A stretch of 64,000 nucleotides of DNA from NCBI RefSeq assembly GCF_001647715.1, contig NZ_CP015600.1:1116001-1180000 (forward strand), read 5' to 3'. The position numbers and the translations under genes were made by a program. The DNA is from Pseudomonas antarctica (GTDB lineage: Bacteria; Pseudomonadota; Gammaproteobacteria; Pseudomonadales; Pseudomonadaceae). Each line of letters opens with the position of its first letter. The first letter of the stretch is position 1. The notes under the pieces are model-generated. The model searched no databases. It was given only the letters and a program-made list of their open reading frames with translations, and was not told the DNA's origin. Shown piece by piece: positions 1 to 8,636 of the stretch.

Positions 1-1289
1 CGGTATTCATCCACATCCCGGTCCACTGCCGAGTAGCCGTTGCCGCCGCGGTTGGTCGCCCACTGCAGCCGCACGGCCAAATCCTTGGCTTTGCCGCCTT
101 GCACCACGTACTTCAAGTCGATATCCCGTTCCCAGTGTTTCGCGTCCTTGCCATCGGCGCTGTACCAGGCGCTGTAGCCACGGCTGTTCGGGTCGACTTT
201 GGTCAGGTCGGTCTTGCCGCTGATATAGGACACGGCGGACGTCAGCCCGGGCATGCCGAGGCCGGCGAAGTCGTAGGCATACTTGAGTTTCCACGAGCGC
301 TCGTTGGGGCCGTTGAAGTCCGAGTATTGCTGGGAGTTGTCCAGGTAAATGCTGTCGCCCTGGCTGATGTAGTCGAACGGCGTGTTGCCGTTGACCCGCT
401 GGTAGGCAGCGGTGACGCTGTGGTTACCCACGCCGACGGTGAAATGCAGGCTGTAGGTGTTGTTGTCGATAGTGCCCAGCAGCGACTGGCCGGTGTCCTC
501 GGTGTGGTAGTAGTGCAGGCCGGGGTTGAGGCTGACCAGATCATTCAGCGCGTAGGTGTAGTCCAGGTCGTAGTAATACTGATGCCATACATCCTTGAGT
601 TCGGAGGCATACAGGTTGCTGGTCAGGCCGGGAACACCGCTGAACGACACGCCGGCCCAGTTCAGGTGCTGGCTGTCGGCGTGGTCCGGCAGCGTGCCGT
701 AGCTGGTGCCGATGCGACGGTGGCCGCTCTGGTTGTAGAGCTTGGTGAAACTGGCCTGGCCGCCTTCGAGCATCCAGCCGTCGAAGCTGTGGTTGGTCAG
801 GCTTACGCCACGGAAGTCCTGCGGCAACATGCGGGTCATGCCGCCGGCGATGACCGGGTTGTTGAGGAACAGGTCACCGGCCTTCAGTTCGGTGTCGAAG
901 GCACGCATTTTCAAGGTGCCGCCAGCGGTGGAGAACGAGCCTGGGGCTTTGCCGTTGCCGGAGCCTACGGGCAGGATGCTGGAGCCATCGGTGCCGCCAC
1001 CGCCGTCAAGCTTGAGGCCGAGCATGGCGTTGAGGTCGAGGCCAAAGCCGACGGTGCCCTCGGTGAAGCCGGACTCGAAGGTGCCGATAAAGCCCTGGCC
1101 CCATTCCTTGCTGTCATCGGTGTGAATGTCGCGACGGTCGCGGTTCATGTAGTAGTTGCGAGTGTTGATTTTGAAGCTTGAACATTCGACAAAGCCGTCA
1201 GCTTTAGGCGTGTCTGCCGCGTGGGCAAGGGGGATGATCGTTGCTGCAATCGCGAGGAATAACGGGGTGAACGTCAGCGAGTTCTTCAC
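1..1289 (-). CDS. OprD-family outer-membrane porin (partial, 3' end cut by window)
   Basis: Encodes the N-terminal ~429 residues of an OprD-type porin, a substrate-specific beta-barrel channel of the outer membrane. The start is GTG at 1289, preceded by AGGAG at 6-10 nt. A signal peptide follows, ending in LAHA before ADTPKADGF. The mature part has family features: [12 protein letters not shown] near the start, then [30 protein letters not shown] and alternating aromatic strands. The protein is still open at base 1, so the last strand or strands and the C-terminal aromatic residue lie outside the window. Substrate cannot be told from sequence; members take up basic amino acids, dipeptides or aromatic acids. 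It appears to be a single gene, separated from its upstream neighbour by a terminator. Confidence 0.93.
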   Translation of the reverse strand, partial: MKNSLTFTPLFLAIAATIIPLAHAADTPKADGFVECSSFKINTRNYYMNRDRRDIHTDDSKEWGQGFIGTFESGFTEGTVGFGLDLNAMLGLKLDGGGGTDGSSILPVGSGNGKAPGSFSTAGGTLKMRAFDTELKAGDLFLNNPVIAGGMTRMLPQDFRGVSLTNHSFDGWMLEGGQASFTKLYNQSGHRRIGTSYGTLPDHADSQHLNWAGVSFSGVPGLTSNLYASELKDVWHQYYYDLDYTYALNDLVSLNPGLHYYHTEDTGQSLLGTIDNNTYSLHFTVGVGNHSVTAAYQRVNGNTPFDYISQGDSIYLDNSQQYSDFNGPNERSWKLKYAYDFAGLGMPGLTSAVSYISGKTDLTKVDPNSRGYSAWYSADGKDAKHWERDIDLKYVVQGGKAKDLAVRLQWATNRGGNGYSAVDRDVDEY

Positions 1290-1356
1290 CGGTGGAGCTC
1301 CTTTGGTCAATCGAAAACGGCCAATGTCGTGGGGGTATGCCTGGCCTTTTTTAACG

Positions 1357-1387
1357 ACAAAAAAAAGCCGCTGAAGTCAGCGGCTTT
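1357..1387 (-). terminator. Rho-independent terminator, minus strand
   Basis: The arms AAAGCCGCTGA (1364-1374) and TCAGCGGCTTT (1377-1387) are perfectly complementary. On the minus strand the hairpin is followed by a run of T (1358-1366). No convincing ORF ends just upstream of it; the sensor kinase stops 310 nt away, beyond a REPIN. It may therefore end a short non-coding transcript. Confidence 0.85.
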
Positions 1388-1504
1388 AAACAGATTCCCA
1401 GTGTAGAGCCCTGGAAATAAGTCGAGGGAAATTCGGGTGAGCGGGGAAGCTGTCTTTGCCGTCGCGCTCATCGGTGCGTCAAAGTAACGCAGGCAAGCGG
1501 TGCG
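1357..1504 (-). ncRNA. Candidate small RNA (promoter plus terminator, no clear ORF)
   Basis: On the minus strand a sigma-70-like promoter is visible: TTGGGC at 1539-1534, a 17-nt spacer, and TACACT at 1516-1511. Transcription would begin near 1504 and stop at the strong terminator ending at 1357, giving an RNA of about 150 nt. The open frame across it runs through the terminator hairpin and has no ribosome-binding site, so it looks non-coding. I do not recognise the sequence as a known Pseudomonas sRNA. The call is inferred from signals only. Confidence 0.4.
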
Positions 1505-1526
1505 ATACAGAGTGTAACAAGATAAT

Positions 1527-1551
1527 GACTGTTGCCCAAACCGCAACAGTC
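1527..1551. promoter_or_regulatory. Perfect 9-bp inverted repeat overlapping the candidate sRNA promoter
   Basis: GACTGTTGC (1527-1535) and GCAACAGTC (1543-1551) are exact reverse complements separated by 7 nt. The element covers the -35 region of the candidate minus-strand promoter, so it could be an operator. The regulator is unknown. Confidence 0.4.
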
Positions 1552-1585
1552 AGGACGTCGGGAGGTTCAAGGTGGGATTGGCGTG

Positions 1586-1673
1586 TGTGGGAGCTGGCTT
1601 GCCTGCGATAGCATCGCCGCGGTGCGAAGAGGTGTACCGAGGTGCCTGCATCGCCGGCAAGCCAGCTCCCACA
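1586..1673. repeat. REPIN (inverted REP pair)
   Basis: Two REP sequences face each other: TGTGGGAGCTGGCTTGCC at the left and its inverted form ending in AGCTCCCACA at the right, 88 bp in all. It lies between the sensor-kinase stop and the candidate sRNA. Confidence 0.9.
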
Positions 1674-1696
1674 TTGGACTGAGGTGTTCTAAAGAT

Positions 1697-3061
1697 CTAA
1701 ACCGGCAACGTAATGCCAAACGTATTGCCGCCACCGTCACTGCGCACAAACACATCCCCGCCATGCATCAACGCAATTGCCTTGACGATGGCCAGCCCCA
1801 ACCCGTGATTGGCCCCGCTGTTGCTGCGCGACGCGTCCACCCGATAGAAGCGTTCGAACAGCCGTGGCAAATGCTCGCTGGCAATTTCATCACCCGGGTT
1901 GGTCACCCCGATGGCCACCTGATGCGCCTGCACTTCGATGTTCACTTCGATGATCTGCCCTGGCGCGGTGTGCTGTACCGCATTACTCAGCAGGTTGATC
2001 AGCGCGCGGCGCAGGTGGGCTTTTTCGATCTGCACCACGGCATCGCCGCGCACCCGAACCTTGACTTGGGCGTCTTCGAGGATGAAGTCCAGGTAGTCGA
2101 GGGTGGTGGCGACTTCATCGGCCAGGGAGCTTTCAATCAGCTTGGTGGCCTTGCTGCCCTGGTCGGCGCTGGCGAGGAACAGCATGTCATTGATGATCGA
2201 GCGCAGGCGTTCCAGCTCTTCGAGGTTCGATTGCAACACCTCGAAGTAATGCTCGGCGGAACGGCCGCGCGTCAGCGCTACTTGGGTCTGGCCGATCAGG
2301 TTGGTCAGCGGCGAGCGCAGTTCGTGGGCGACGTCGGCGTTGAATGACTCCAGGCGCGAGTAGGCCTGTTCAACTCGATCCAGCGTTGAGTTGAACGAGT
2401 TGACGAACTGGCTCAGCTCCGGCGGCAACGGCGACAAGTGCAGGCGCCCGGAGAGTTTGGGCGGTGCGAGTTTTTGCGCTTCATCCGAGAGTTTGCCCAG
2501 CGGCTTGAGGCCGATACGCGAGACCCAGAACCCCAGCAGCGCCGCCAGGACCACGCCGACGAACGCCAGGCCGATCAAGGCCATCAACAGGTGGTGCTGG
2601 GTGGCGCGGAAGTTTTCGGTGTCGATGGCGATCATAAAGCGCAGCGGCGGGCGTTGTTCTTTGGCTGGGAATTGGCTCAGCAACACCTTGAACGGGTATT
2701 TATGCCCAGGCAGGCGCAAGTCGCGTTTGCCGGTCGGCCCTTGGGCGAAGGCGCGGATCTGCGCGTCGGGGTTGCCGTACTCGTAGTTCGGGTCGCTGCT
2801 CACCACCCAGAAGCGGATGCGCTTGTCTTCCTCGCCGAGCAATTTCAGTTTGGCGGTGATTTTCGCCCAGTGGTCCGGCGTGCCGAAGCGGTTCACCGAC
2901 GATTCCAGCACGCTGTAGCGCGCCTCCAGTTCGGCCTCCGGCAACAACCCCAGGCCCCGATCCACTTGCTGGTACAGCGCGCCGCCGATCAACACGAAGA
3001 TCAGCAGCGCCACCAGGGTGAACATGCCGCTCAGGCGCAGGGCGATGGAGTTAGCCGACAC
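1697..3061 (-). CDS. Sensor histidine kinase, heavy-metal-sensor (CusS/CopS) type
   Basis: A 454-residue membrane sensor kinase. Membrane segments are at about residues 11-32 and 159-180, enclosing a ~125-residue periplasmic sensor region. A HAMP linker follows, then the phospho-acceptor H246 in VAHELRSPL and the ATPase motifs (N box NLLSNAVQHT, G boxes GLGLAIVKAI). The GTG start at 3061 has GGAGA upstream and overlaps the response-regulator stop by 11 nt, so the pair is translationally coupled; longer upstream starts would lie inside the regulator gene. The architecture is that of copper/silver/zinc sensors, but it is the last gene of an RND efflux operon of multidrug type, so the signal is uncertain. 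Confidence 0.92.
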   Translation of the reverse strand: MSANSIALRLSGMFTLVALLIFVLIGGALYQQVDRGLGLLPEAELEARYSVLESSVNRFGTPDHWAKITAKLKLLGEEDKRIRFWVVSSDPNYEYGNPDAQIRAFAQGPTGKRDLRLPGHKYPFKVLLSQFPAKEQRPPLRFMIAIDTENFRATQHHLLMALIGLAFVGVVLAALLGFWVSRIGLKPLGKLSDEAQKLAPPKLSGRLHLSPLPPELSQFVNSFNSTLDRVEQAYSRLESFNADVAHELRSPLTNLIGQTQVALTRGRSAEHYFEVLQSNLEELERLRSIINDMLFLASADQGSKATKLIESSLADEVATTLDYLDFILEDAQVKVRVRGDAVVQIEKAHLRRALINLLSNAVQHTAPGQIIEVNIEVQAHQVAIGVTNPGDEIASEHLPRLFERFYRVDASRSNSGANHGLGLAIVKAIALMHGGDVFVRSDGGGNTFGITLPV

Positions 3062-3728
3062 TGCGGTTCTCCAGCACGTAGCCCATGCCGCGAATGGTGT
3101 GCAGCAGCTTCTGCTCGAACGGCCCGTCGAGCTTGGCGCGCAGGCGCTTGATTGCCACTTCGACCACATTGGCGTCGCTGTCGAAATTGATGTCCCAGAC
3201 CATCTCCGCAATGGCGGTCTTGGATAGGATCTCACCCTGGCGCCGGGCCAAGACGCTGAGCAGTGAGAACTCCTTGGCGGTCAGGTCCAGGCGCAGGCCG
3301 TTGCGACTGGCCTTGCGGCTGATCAAATCGATCCACAGGTCGGCGACGGTGACCTGCACCGGCTCATGGCCGCCGCTGCGACGGGTCAGGGCTTGCAGGC
3401 GCGCCACCAGCTCCAGGAACGAAAACGGTTTGCCCAAATAGTCGTCGGCGCCTTCGCGCAGGCCGCGAATGCGGTCTTCTACGCGCTCGCGGGCGGTGAG
3501 CATGATCACCGGCGTTTGCTTGCGCGCACGCAGTGCTCGCAATACGCCGAAGCCATCGAGGCCGGGCAGCATCACGTCGAGCACGATCACCGCGTAATCG
3601 TTCTCCAGCGCCAGGTGCAAACCCTCGACGCCTTCGCGCGCCACATCGACGGTGTAGCCTTGCTCCGTCAGGCCGCGGTGCAGGTAGTCCGCGGTTTTTT
3701 CTTCATCTTCAATAATCAGGACGCGCAT
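3051..3728 (-). CDS. OmpR-family response regulator, heavy-metal type
   Basis: A 225-residue winged-helix response regulator. The receiver domain begins MRVLIIEDEEK; the phospho-acceptor is D51 in VIVLDVMLPGLDG and the conserved lysine is in YLGKPF. The C-terminal OmpR/PhoB DNA-binding domain contains LTAKEFSLL and ends IRGMGYVLE. The start at 3728 was chosen because the receiver fold begins there; a longer frame to 3815 adds a tail overlapping the RND gene. It follows the RND gene by 31 nt and overlaps the sensor kinase. It probably autoregulates the efflux operon in which it sits, by analogy with CopR/CzcR. Confidence 0.93.
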   Translation of the reverse strand: MRVLIIEDEEKTADYLHRGLTEQGYTVDVAREGVEGLHLALENDYAVIVLDVMLPGLDGFGVLRALRARKQTPVIMLTARERVEDRIRGLREGADDYLGKPFSFLELVARLQALTRRSGGHEPVQVTVADLWIDLISRKASRNGLRLDLTAKEFSLLSVLARRQGEILSKTAIAEMVWDINFDSDANVVEVAIKRLRAKLDGPFEQKLLHTIRGMGYVLENRSVG

Positions 3729-3759
3729 GAGCCTTTTGCTCCAGGACGGGGCCTGAGCC

Positions 3760-6700
3760 TCAGTGTGTGGTCGCCAGCTCAGGGGCTGGTTTGGGCCGGT
3801 GGAAAAACCGTTCAAGGTACAAGTATATGACCGGTGTGGTGAACAGGGTCAGCGCCTGGCTCACCAGCAAGCCGCCAACCACTGCGATACCCAGTGGCTG
3901 ACGCAGTTCCGCACCAGGCCCGGAACCGAGCATCAACGGCACCGCGCCGAGCAAGGCGGCGAGGGTGGTCATGATGATCGGTCGGAACCGGGTGACGCAC
4001 GCTTCGTAAATCGCCTCCTCAGGCGCCAGCCCGCGTACGCGCTGGGCTTCCAGGGCAAAGTCGATCATCAGGATGCCGTTTTTCTTCACAATCCCGATCA
4101 GCAACACCAGGCCGATCAAGGCCATGATCGAAAAGTCCTGGCCCAGCAGCCACAGCATGATCAGTGCACCCAGGCCCGCCGAGGGCAAGGTGGAGATGAT
4201 CGTCAACGGGTGCACAAAGCTCTCATACAGCACACCCAGAATAATGTAGACCGCCACCAGCGCGGCGAGGATCAGCCACGGCTGGCTGGCCAGCGAACTC
4301 TGGAACGCCTGGGCCGCACCCTGGAACGTGCCGATCATGGTGGCCGGCATGCCGATTTCATTCTTGGCCTGGTTGAGCATGATCACCGCATCACCCAACG
4401 CCACGCCGGGGGCGAGGTTGAAGGACAGGTTGGCGGCGGGGAACATGCCGTCATGGCTGATGGACAACGGCCCCACGGTCGGCGGGTCGACCTTGGCCAG
4501 CGCCGACAGCGGCACCATCTCGTTGGTCAGGGGTGAACGCAGGTAGAAGTAGTTCAGGCTTTCGGCCTTGCCGCGTTGCTGGCTGTCCAGTTCGAGCACC
4601 ACTTGATACTGGTTGATCTCGGTCTGGAACTCATTGATCTGACGCTGGCCGAACGCGTCATAGAGCGCCTGGTCGACATCGGTAGCGGTCAGGCCAAAGC
4701 GTGCAGCGGCCTGGCGGTCGATGCTGATGTGGGTGATGCTGCCGCCCAGTTGCAGGTCGTTGGACAGGTCGCGGAAGGCCGGGTTGGCGCGCAGTTTTTC
4801 GGTCAGGCGTTGGGTCCAGGTGTTCAGCGTCGGGCCGTCGTTGCTCTTGAGCACATACTGATACTGGGCGCGGCTGGGGCCGGAGCTGAGGTTGATGTCC
4901 TGGCCGGCGCGAAGGTAAAGCACGATACCCGGCACCTTCGCCAGTTTTGGGCGGATGCGGTCGATGAACTGGCTGGCGGATACATCGCGATCACCGCGGT
5001 CTTTCAAGGCGATCCAGAAGCGGCCGTTGGCGATGGTCTGGTTGCTGCCGGTGACGCCCACCGAGTGGGAGAAGGCTTCCACCGCCGGGTCAGCCTTGAT
5101 GATTTCGGCCAGGGCCTTGTGCTTGGCGACCATGTCCGGGTACGACACGTCGGCCGCCGCTTCGCTGGTGCCGAGTACAAAGCCGGTGTCCTGTACCGGG
5201 AAGAAACCCTTGGGGATAAACACGTAGCCGACCACGGCCAAGGCCAGGGTCACCATGAAAATGGCCGCCATCGTACGTTGATGGGCCAATGCACGGCGCA
5301 GGTTACGCGCGTAGCCGGCGAGCAGGCGTTCGCTGAAGCCGGGTTTGTCATGGGCGTGATGCGTCGGCGCGCGCATGAACAACGCGGCCAGGGTAGGCGC
5401 CAGTGTCAGCGAGACCACCACCGAAATCAGGATGGTCGACGTGGCCGTCAGCGCAAACTCCTTGAACAGCCTTCCGACCACGCCGCCCATGAACAGCAGC
5501 GGAATAAACGCCGCCACCAGCGAGAAGCTGATGGACACCACGGTAAAGCCAATCTCGCCGGAACCCTTGATCGCGGCTTCGCGCTTGTCGAGCCCTGCTT
5601 CCAGGTGGCGGTGAATGTTCTCCACCACCACGATGGCATCGTCCACCACAAAGCCCACGGCGATCACGATCGCCACCAGCGTCAGGTTGTTCAGGCTGAA
5701 GCCCATCAGGTACATCAAGGCGAAACTGGCGATCAGCGACACACCCAGCACGCTGGACACAATCATCGTCGCGGATAACTGGCGCAGGAACAGTGCCATC
5801 ACGGCCACCACCAGCAAGATGGCGATCAGCAAGGTGACTTCCACTTCATGCAGGGAGGCGCGGATGGTCTTGGTGCGGTCGGTCAACACGCTGACCTGCA
5901 CCGACGCCGGCAACATGCCCTCCAGGCGCGGCAGCTCGGCTTGAATGCGGTCGACGGTCTCGACAATGTTGGCGCCGGGCTGGCGCGAAATGACCAGGTT
6001 GACCCCCGGTGTATCGCCGGACCAGGCCTGAACGTAGGCGTTTTCCGAACCATTGATGACTTTGGCGACATCACGCAGTTGAACCGGCGCGCCATTTTTG
6101 TAGGAAACGATTAACTGGCCGTATTCCTCCGGCTGAAACAATTGGTCGTTGGTCGACAGGGTCGACACACTGTTCTCGCCGTAAATCGCGCCTTTGGCCA
6201 GGTTCAAACTGGACTGTTGAATAGCCAGGCGCACGTCGGCGAGGGTCAGGCCGATCGCCGCAAGTTTATCCGGCGAGGCTTGTACACGAATCGCCGGGCG
6301 CTGCTGGCCGGTGATGTTGATCTGGCCGACACCGTCGATCTGGCTGATCTGACGGGCCAACAGGGTTTCTACATAGTCGCTCAGTTCGGTGCTGGGCATG
6401 TTGTCGGAGCTGACGCTGAGGATCAGCACCGGGCTGTCCGCCGGGTTGACCTTCTTCCAGGTCGGCAGGCTCGGCATATCGCTGGGCAGTTTGCCGGACG
6501 CGGTGTTGATCGCCGCCTGCACTTCCTGGGCAGCGGTGTCGATGCTCTTGTTCAGGGTGAATTGCAGGGTCAGGAGGCTTGAGCCCAAGGCACTGCTGGA
6601 GGTCATTTGGGTCATGCCGGGGATGGCGCTGAATTGCACCTCCAGCGGCGTAGCAACCGACGACGCCATGGTGTCCGGGCTGGCGCCGGGCAGGGTTGCG

Positions 6701-6855
6701 GTCACCTGGATGGTCGGAAATTCCGCTTCCGGCAGTGGGGCGATGGCCAGTCGCGGGAAGGCAATCAGCCCCAGCAGCACCAAAGCAAAGGTCAGCAGCA
6801 GGGTGGCAACCGGGTGGTCAACGCACCAGGCGGACGGCGAACGGCTGCCACTCAT
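3760..6855 (-). CDS. RND efflux transporter permease, MdtB/MdtC (MuxB/MuxC)-like
   Basis: A 1031-residue inner-membrane proton/drug antiporter of the hydrophobe-amphiphile efflux class. It has the expected 12 membrane helices and two large periplasmic loops. TM4 carries the proton-relay pair in VAVGFVVDDAIVVVENIHRH, and the segment PLSALAKVDPPTVGPLSISH is typical of MdtC/MuxC proteins. It overlaps the end of the membrane-fusion gene by ATGA (6852-6855), so the two are co-translated. MdtABC and MuxABC use two different RND subunits; here only one is present. No outer-membrane factor is encoded in the operon, so a channel must come from elsewhere. Substrate is not predictable from sequence. Confidence 0.94.
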   Translation of the reverse strand: MSGSRSPSAWCVDHPVATLLLTFALVLLGLIAFPRLAIAPLPEAEFPTIQVTATLPGASPDTMASSVATPLEVQFSAIPGMTQMTSSSALGSSLLTLQFTLNKSIDTAAQEVQAAINTASGKLPSDMPSLPTWKKVNPADSPVLILSVSSDNMPSTELSDYVETLLARQISQIDGVGQINITGQQRPAIRVQASPDKLAAIGLTLADVRLAIQQSSLNLAKGAIYGENSVSTLSTNDQLFQPEEYGQLIVSYKNGAPVQLRDVAKVINGSENAYVQAWSGDTPGVNLVISRQPGANIVETVDRIQAELPRLEGMLPASVQVSVLTDRTKTIRASLHEVEVTLLIAILLVVAVMALFLRQLSATMIVSSVLGVSLIASFALMYLMGFSLNNLTLVAIVIAVGFVVDDAIVVVENIHRHLEAGLDKREAAIKGSGEIGFTVVSISFSLVAAFIPLLFMGGVVGRLFKEFALTATSTILISVVVSLTLAPTLAALFMRAPTHHAHDKPGFSERLLAGYARNLRRALAHQRTMAAIFMVTLALAVVGYVFIPKGFFPVQDTGFVLGTSEAAADVSYPDMVAKHKALAEIIKADPAVEAFSHSVGVTGSNQTIANGRFWIALKDRGDRDVSASQFIDRIRPKLAKVPGIVLYLRAGQDINLSSGPSRAQYQYVLKSNDGPTLNTWTQRLTEKLRANPAFRDLSNDLQLGGSITHISIDRQAAARFGLTATDVDQALYDAFGQRQINEFQTEINQYQVVLELDSQQRGKAESLNYFYLRSPLTNEMVPLSALAKVDPPTVGPLSISHDGMFPAANLSFNLAPGVALGDAVIMLNQAKNEIGMPATMIGTFQGAAQAFQSSLASQPWLILAALVAVYIILGVLYESFVHPLTIISTLPSAGLGALIMLWLLGQDFSIMALIGLVLLIGIVKKNGILMIDFALEAQRVRGLAPEEAIYEACVTRFRPIIMTTLAALLGAVPLMLGSGPGAELRQPLGIAVVGGLLVSQALTLFTTPVIYLYLERFFHRPKPAPELATTH

Positions 6856-8018
6856 GGCTGCACCTTGGCGTCGACGGTACGGATGACTTGAGGCGGTTCT
6901 TTGAGCACTTCCACCTGGGCGCCGGCCTTGAGTCGCGACTGGCCGTCGCTGACCAGCACATCGCCGGCCTGCACGCCCTTGATGATGTTCACATCGCTGT
7001 TCTGATAGGTGATCTGCACCGGCACAACCTCCACCTTGTCACCGTTGATGCGGTACACGAAATGCGAGTCCAGGCCTCGTTGCACCACGGTCGGCGGTAC
7101 CACCAGGGCATTTTTGTCGAGGGCGGTCTGGATCTTGATGGTCACCAGTTGCCCCGGCCACAGGCGCTGCGAGGCGTTCTGGAATTCAGCCTTGGCGCGC
7201 AAGGTGCCGGTGGTGGAACTGATCTGGTTGTCGATCAGGCTCAAGTGGCCTTCGCCGAGCAGGTCGCCGGTCTGGCCGTCGGTGTCGGCCCCCATGTAGG
7301 CATCGACGCTGGCTTGGGTCGGCGCCGCGATCAAGCCTTGCAGGGTTGGTAGCATTTGTTGCGGTAAGGAAAATTCGACGGCAATCGGGTCTATTTGCGT
7401 CACGGAGAACAGGCCCTGGGTGTCACTCATGCGCAGGAAGTTGCCCTCATCTACCGTGCGAATACCGACGCGGCCAGTGACCGGCGAGCGAATCTGGGTG
7501 TAGGAGAGTTGTACTTGGGCCGAATCAATCGCGGCCTGATTACCTTGCGCCGTGGCCTTGAGCTGGTTGACCAAGGCTTGTTGCTGGTCATAGGTCTGCT
7601 TCGAGACGCCGTCGTCGATGCTCAGTTCTTTGTAGCGTTTGAGGTTGACCAATGCCACTTGCAGCTGCGCCTGGCTTTCCCCCAGTTGCGCCTTGGCCTG
7701 GTCGAGGCTGGCGCGGATCGAGCGGTCATCGATGGTCGCCAGCAAGTCACCGGCCTTGACCAACTGGCCCTCTTTGACCAGCAGCTTGGTGAGGATGCCG
7801 TCGATTTGCGGGCGGATCACCACGCTGTGCAACGACAGCACCGAGCCGATCCCGCTGACAAACCGGGGAATGTCCTGTTGCGTGACACTCACCACCCGCA
7901 CCGGAATAGCGGTCGACGCCGCCAGTTTGCTCTTGGCCGGTCGGTTGAATGCCCAAGCTGTAATTGCCACGACCACGAGGGCACCCACGATCAGGGCGGT
8001 TTTTCGTTGAATGTGCAT
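6852..8018 (-). CDS. RND efflux periplasmic adaptor (membrane-fusion protein), MdtA-like
   Basis: A 388-residue HlyD/AcrA-type adaptor linking the RND pump to an outer-membrane channel. A single N-terminal membrane anchor (about residues 8-24) is followed by a split barrel-sandwich (lipoyl-like) domain, with the first half at GILTKLLVKEGQLVKAGDLL and the second at SPVTGRVGIRTVDEGNFL, an alpha-helical hairpin between them, and a beta-barrel region. No lipobox is present, so it is anchored by its signal-anchor helix. It is the first gene of the adaptor - RND - regulator - kinase operon. The region upstream of the ATG at 8018 is C/A-rich with no good ribosome-binding site. Confidence 0.93.
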   Translation of the reverse strand: MHIQRKTALIVGALVVVAITAWAFNRPAKSKLAASTAIPVRVVSVTQQDIPRFVSGIGSVLSLHSVVIRPQIDGILTKLLVKEGQLVKAGDLLATIDDRSIRASLDQAKAQLGESQAQLQVALVNLKRYKELSIDDGVSKQTYDQQQALVNQLKATAQGNQAAIDSAQVQLSYTQIRSPVTGRVGIRTVDEGNFLRMSDTQGLFSVTQIDPIAVEFSLPQQMLPTLQGLIAAPTQASVDAYMGADTDGQTGDLLGEGHLSLIDNQISSTTGTLRAKAEFQNASQRLWPGQLVTIKIQTALDKNALVVPPTVVQRGLDSHFVYRINGDKVEVVPVQITYQNSDVNIIKGVQAGDVLVSDGQSRLKAGAQVEVLKEPPQVIRTVDAKVQP

Positions 8019-8233
8019 GGGGTGGGGCGCCGAGGCAAAGGGGTGGGAGAGTGAAGGTCATTTATAGCCTGCCGACCCGGTCAGCACGGTGACTGCTAAC
8101 TGACAGGGCTGTCAGTAAACTCCGACCATTCGTACCAGCGGTGGTTAAAGATCCCAGGCGCGCAGGTATACTGCGCGCCAGCGTGGCCCGCAAGTTGGCC
8201 CTGCCTCATTTTTTTGCACGCCCCGGAGCTTTC

Positions 8234-8467
8234 ATGACTTCCCCGACACAACCCCCTGTTGAAGCGGCCGACCTCGTCGATCCGGCCAGCGCTGAAAGCG
8301 TTGAGAAAGCCGAGATCCCGGCGTTCAAGTTTCCGTTCAAGCCGGGTGAACTGGCCGGGGCCAAGAATGCCGCCCAGCCTTGGTATAAAAATGGCGCCAA
8401 AAACGGCCACACCAAGTCGCCAGGCATGGCCCCGCCGGGCACTCGTCGCTCCATGGGTAAACGCTAA
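8234..8467 (+). CDS. Small conserved Pseudomonas protein of unknown function
   Basis: A 77-residue protein beginning MTSPTQPPVEAADLVD and ending PPGTRRSMGKR. The ATG at 8234 is preceded by GGAG (8225-8228) at good spacing. The N-terminal half is acidic and proline-rich. The C-terminal half is basic and has no predicted membrane segment, so it is probably cytoplasmic and partly disordered. I recall similar short proteins as conserved hypotheticals in Pseudomonas, but know no function. It stands alone between the divergent efflux operon and the solute-binding gene. Confidence 0.75.
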   Translation: MTSPTQPPVEAADLVDPASAESVEKAEIPAFKFPFKPGELAGAKNAAQPWYKNGAKNGHTKSPGMAPPGTRRSMGKR

Positions 8468-8636
8468 GAATAAGTCAGCGAGCGCTATAGCGGCGTTTGC
8501 CTACAGGTTCTGCTTATATTTCTGATTGTAGGTCCGCGACCGTTTCTTGAAAGTTTGCACAGCCGCTGCACCGCCCCCATTAATTGAACGGAGCTGGGTG
8601 CAGTGAGGCTGGTCTTTCAGGAAAAGGACGTTTCCC

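Noticed and set aside
99..1181. 360-codon plus-strand frame opposite the OprD gene
   Set aside because: It is an antisense shadow of a high-G/C gene, rich in Val/Ala/Gly with no domain; the minus-strand porin is unmistakable.
1307..1546. 79-codon minus-strand frame between the porin and kinase genes
   Set aside because: It runs through the terminator hairpin and T run at 1357-1387, has no ribosome-binding site and no recognisable sequence; the interval is better read as a non-coding RNA.
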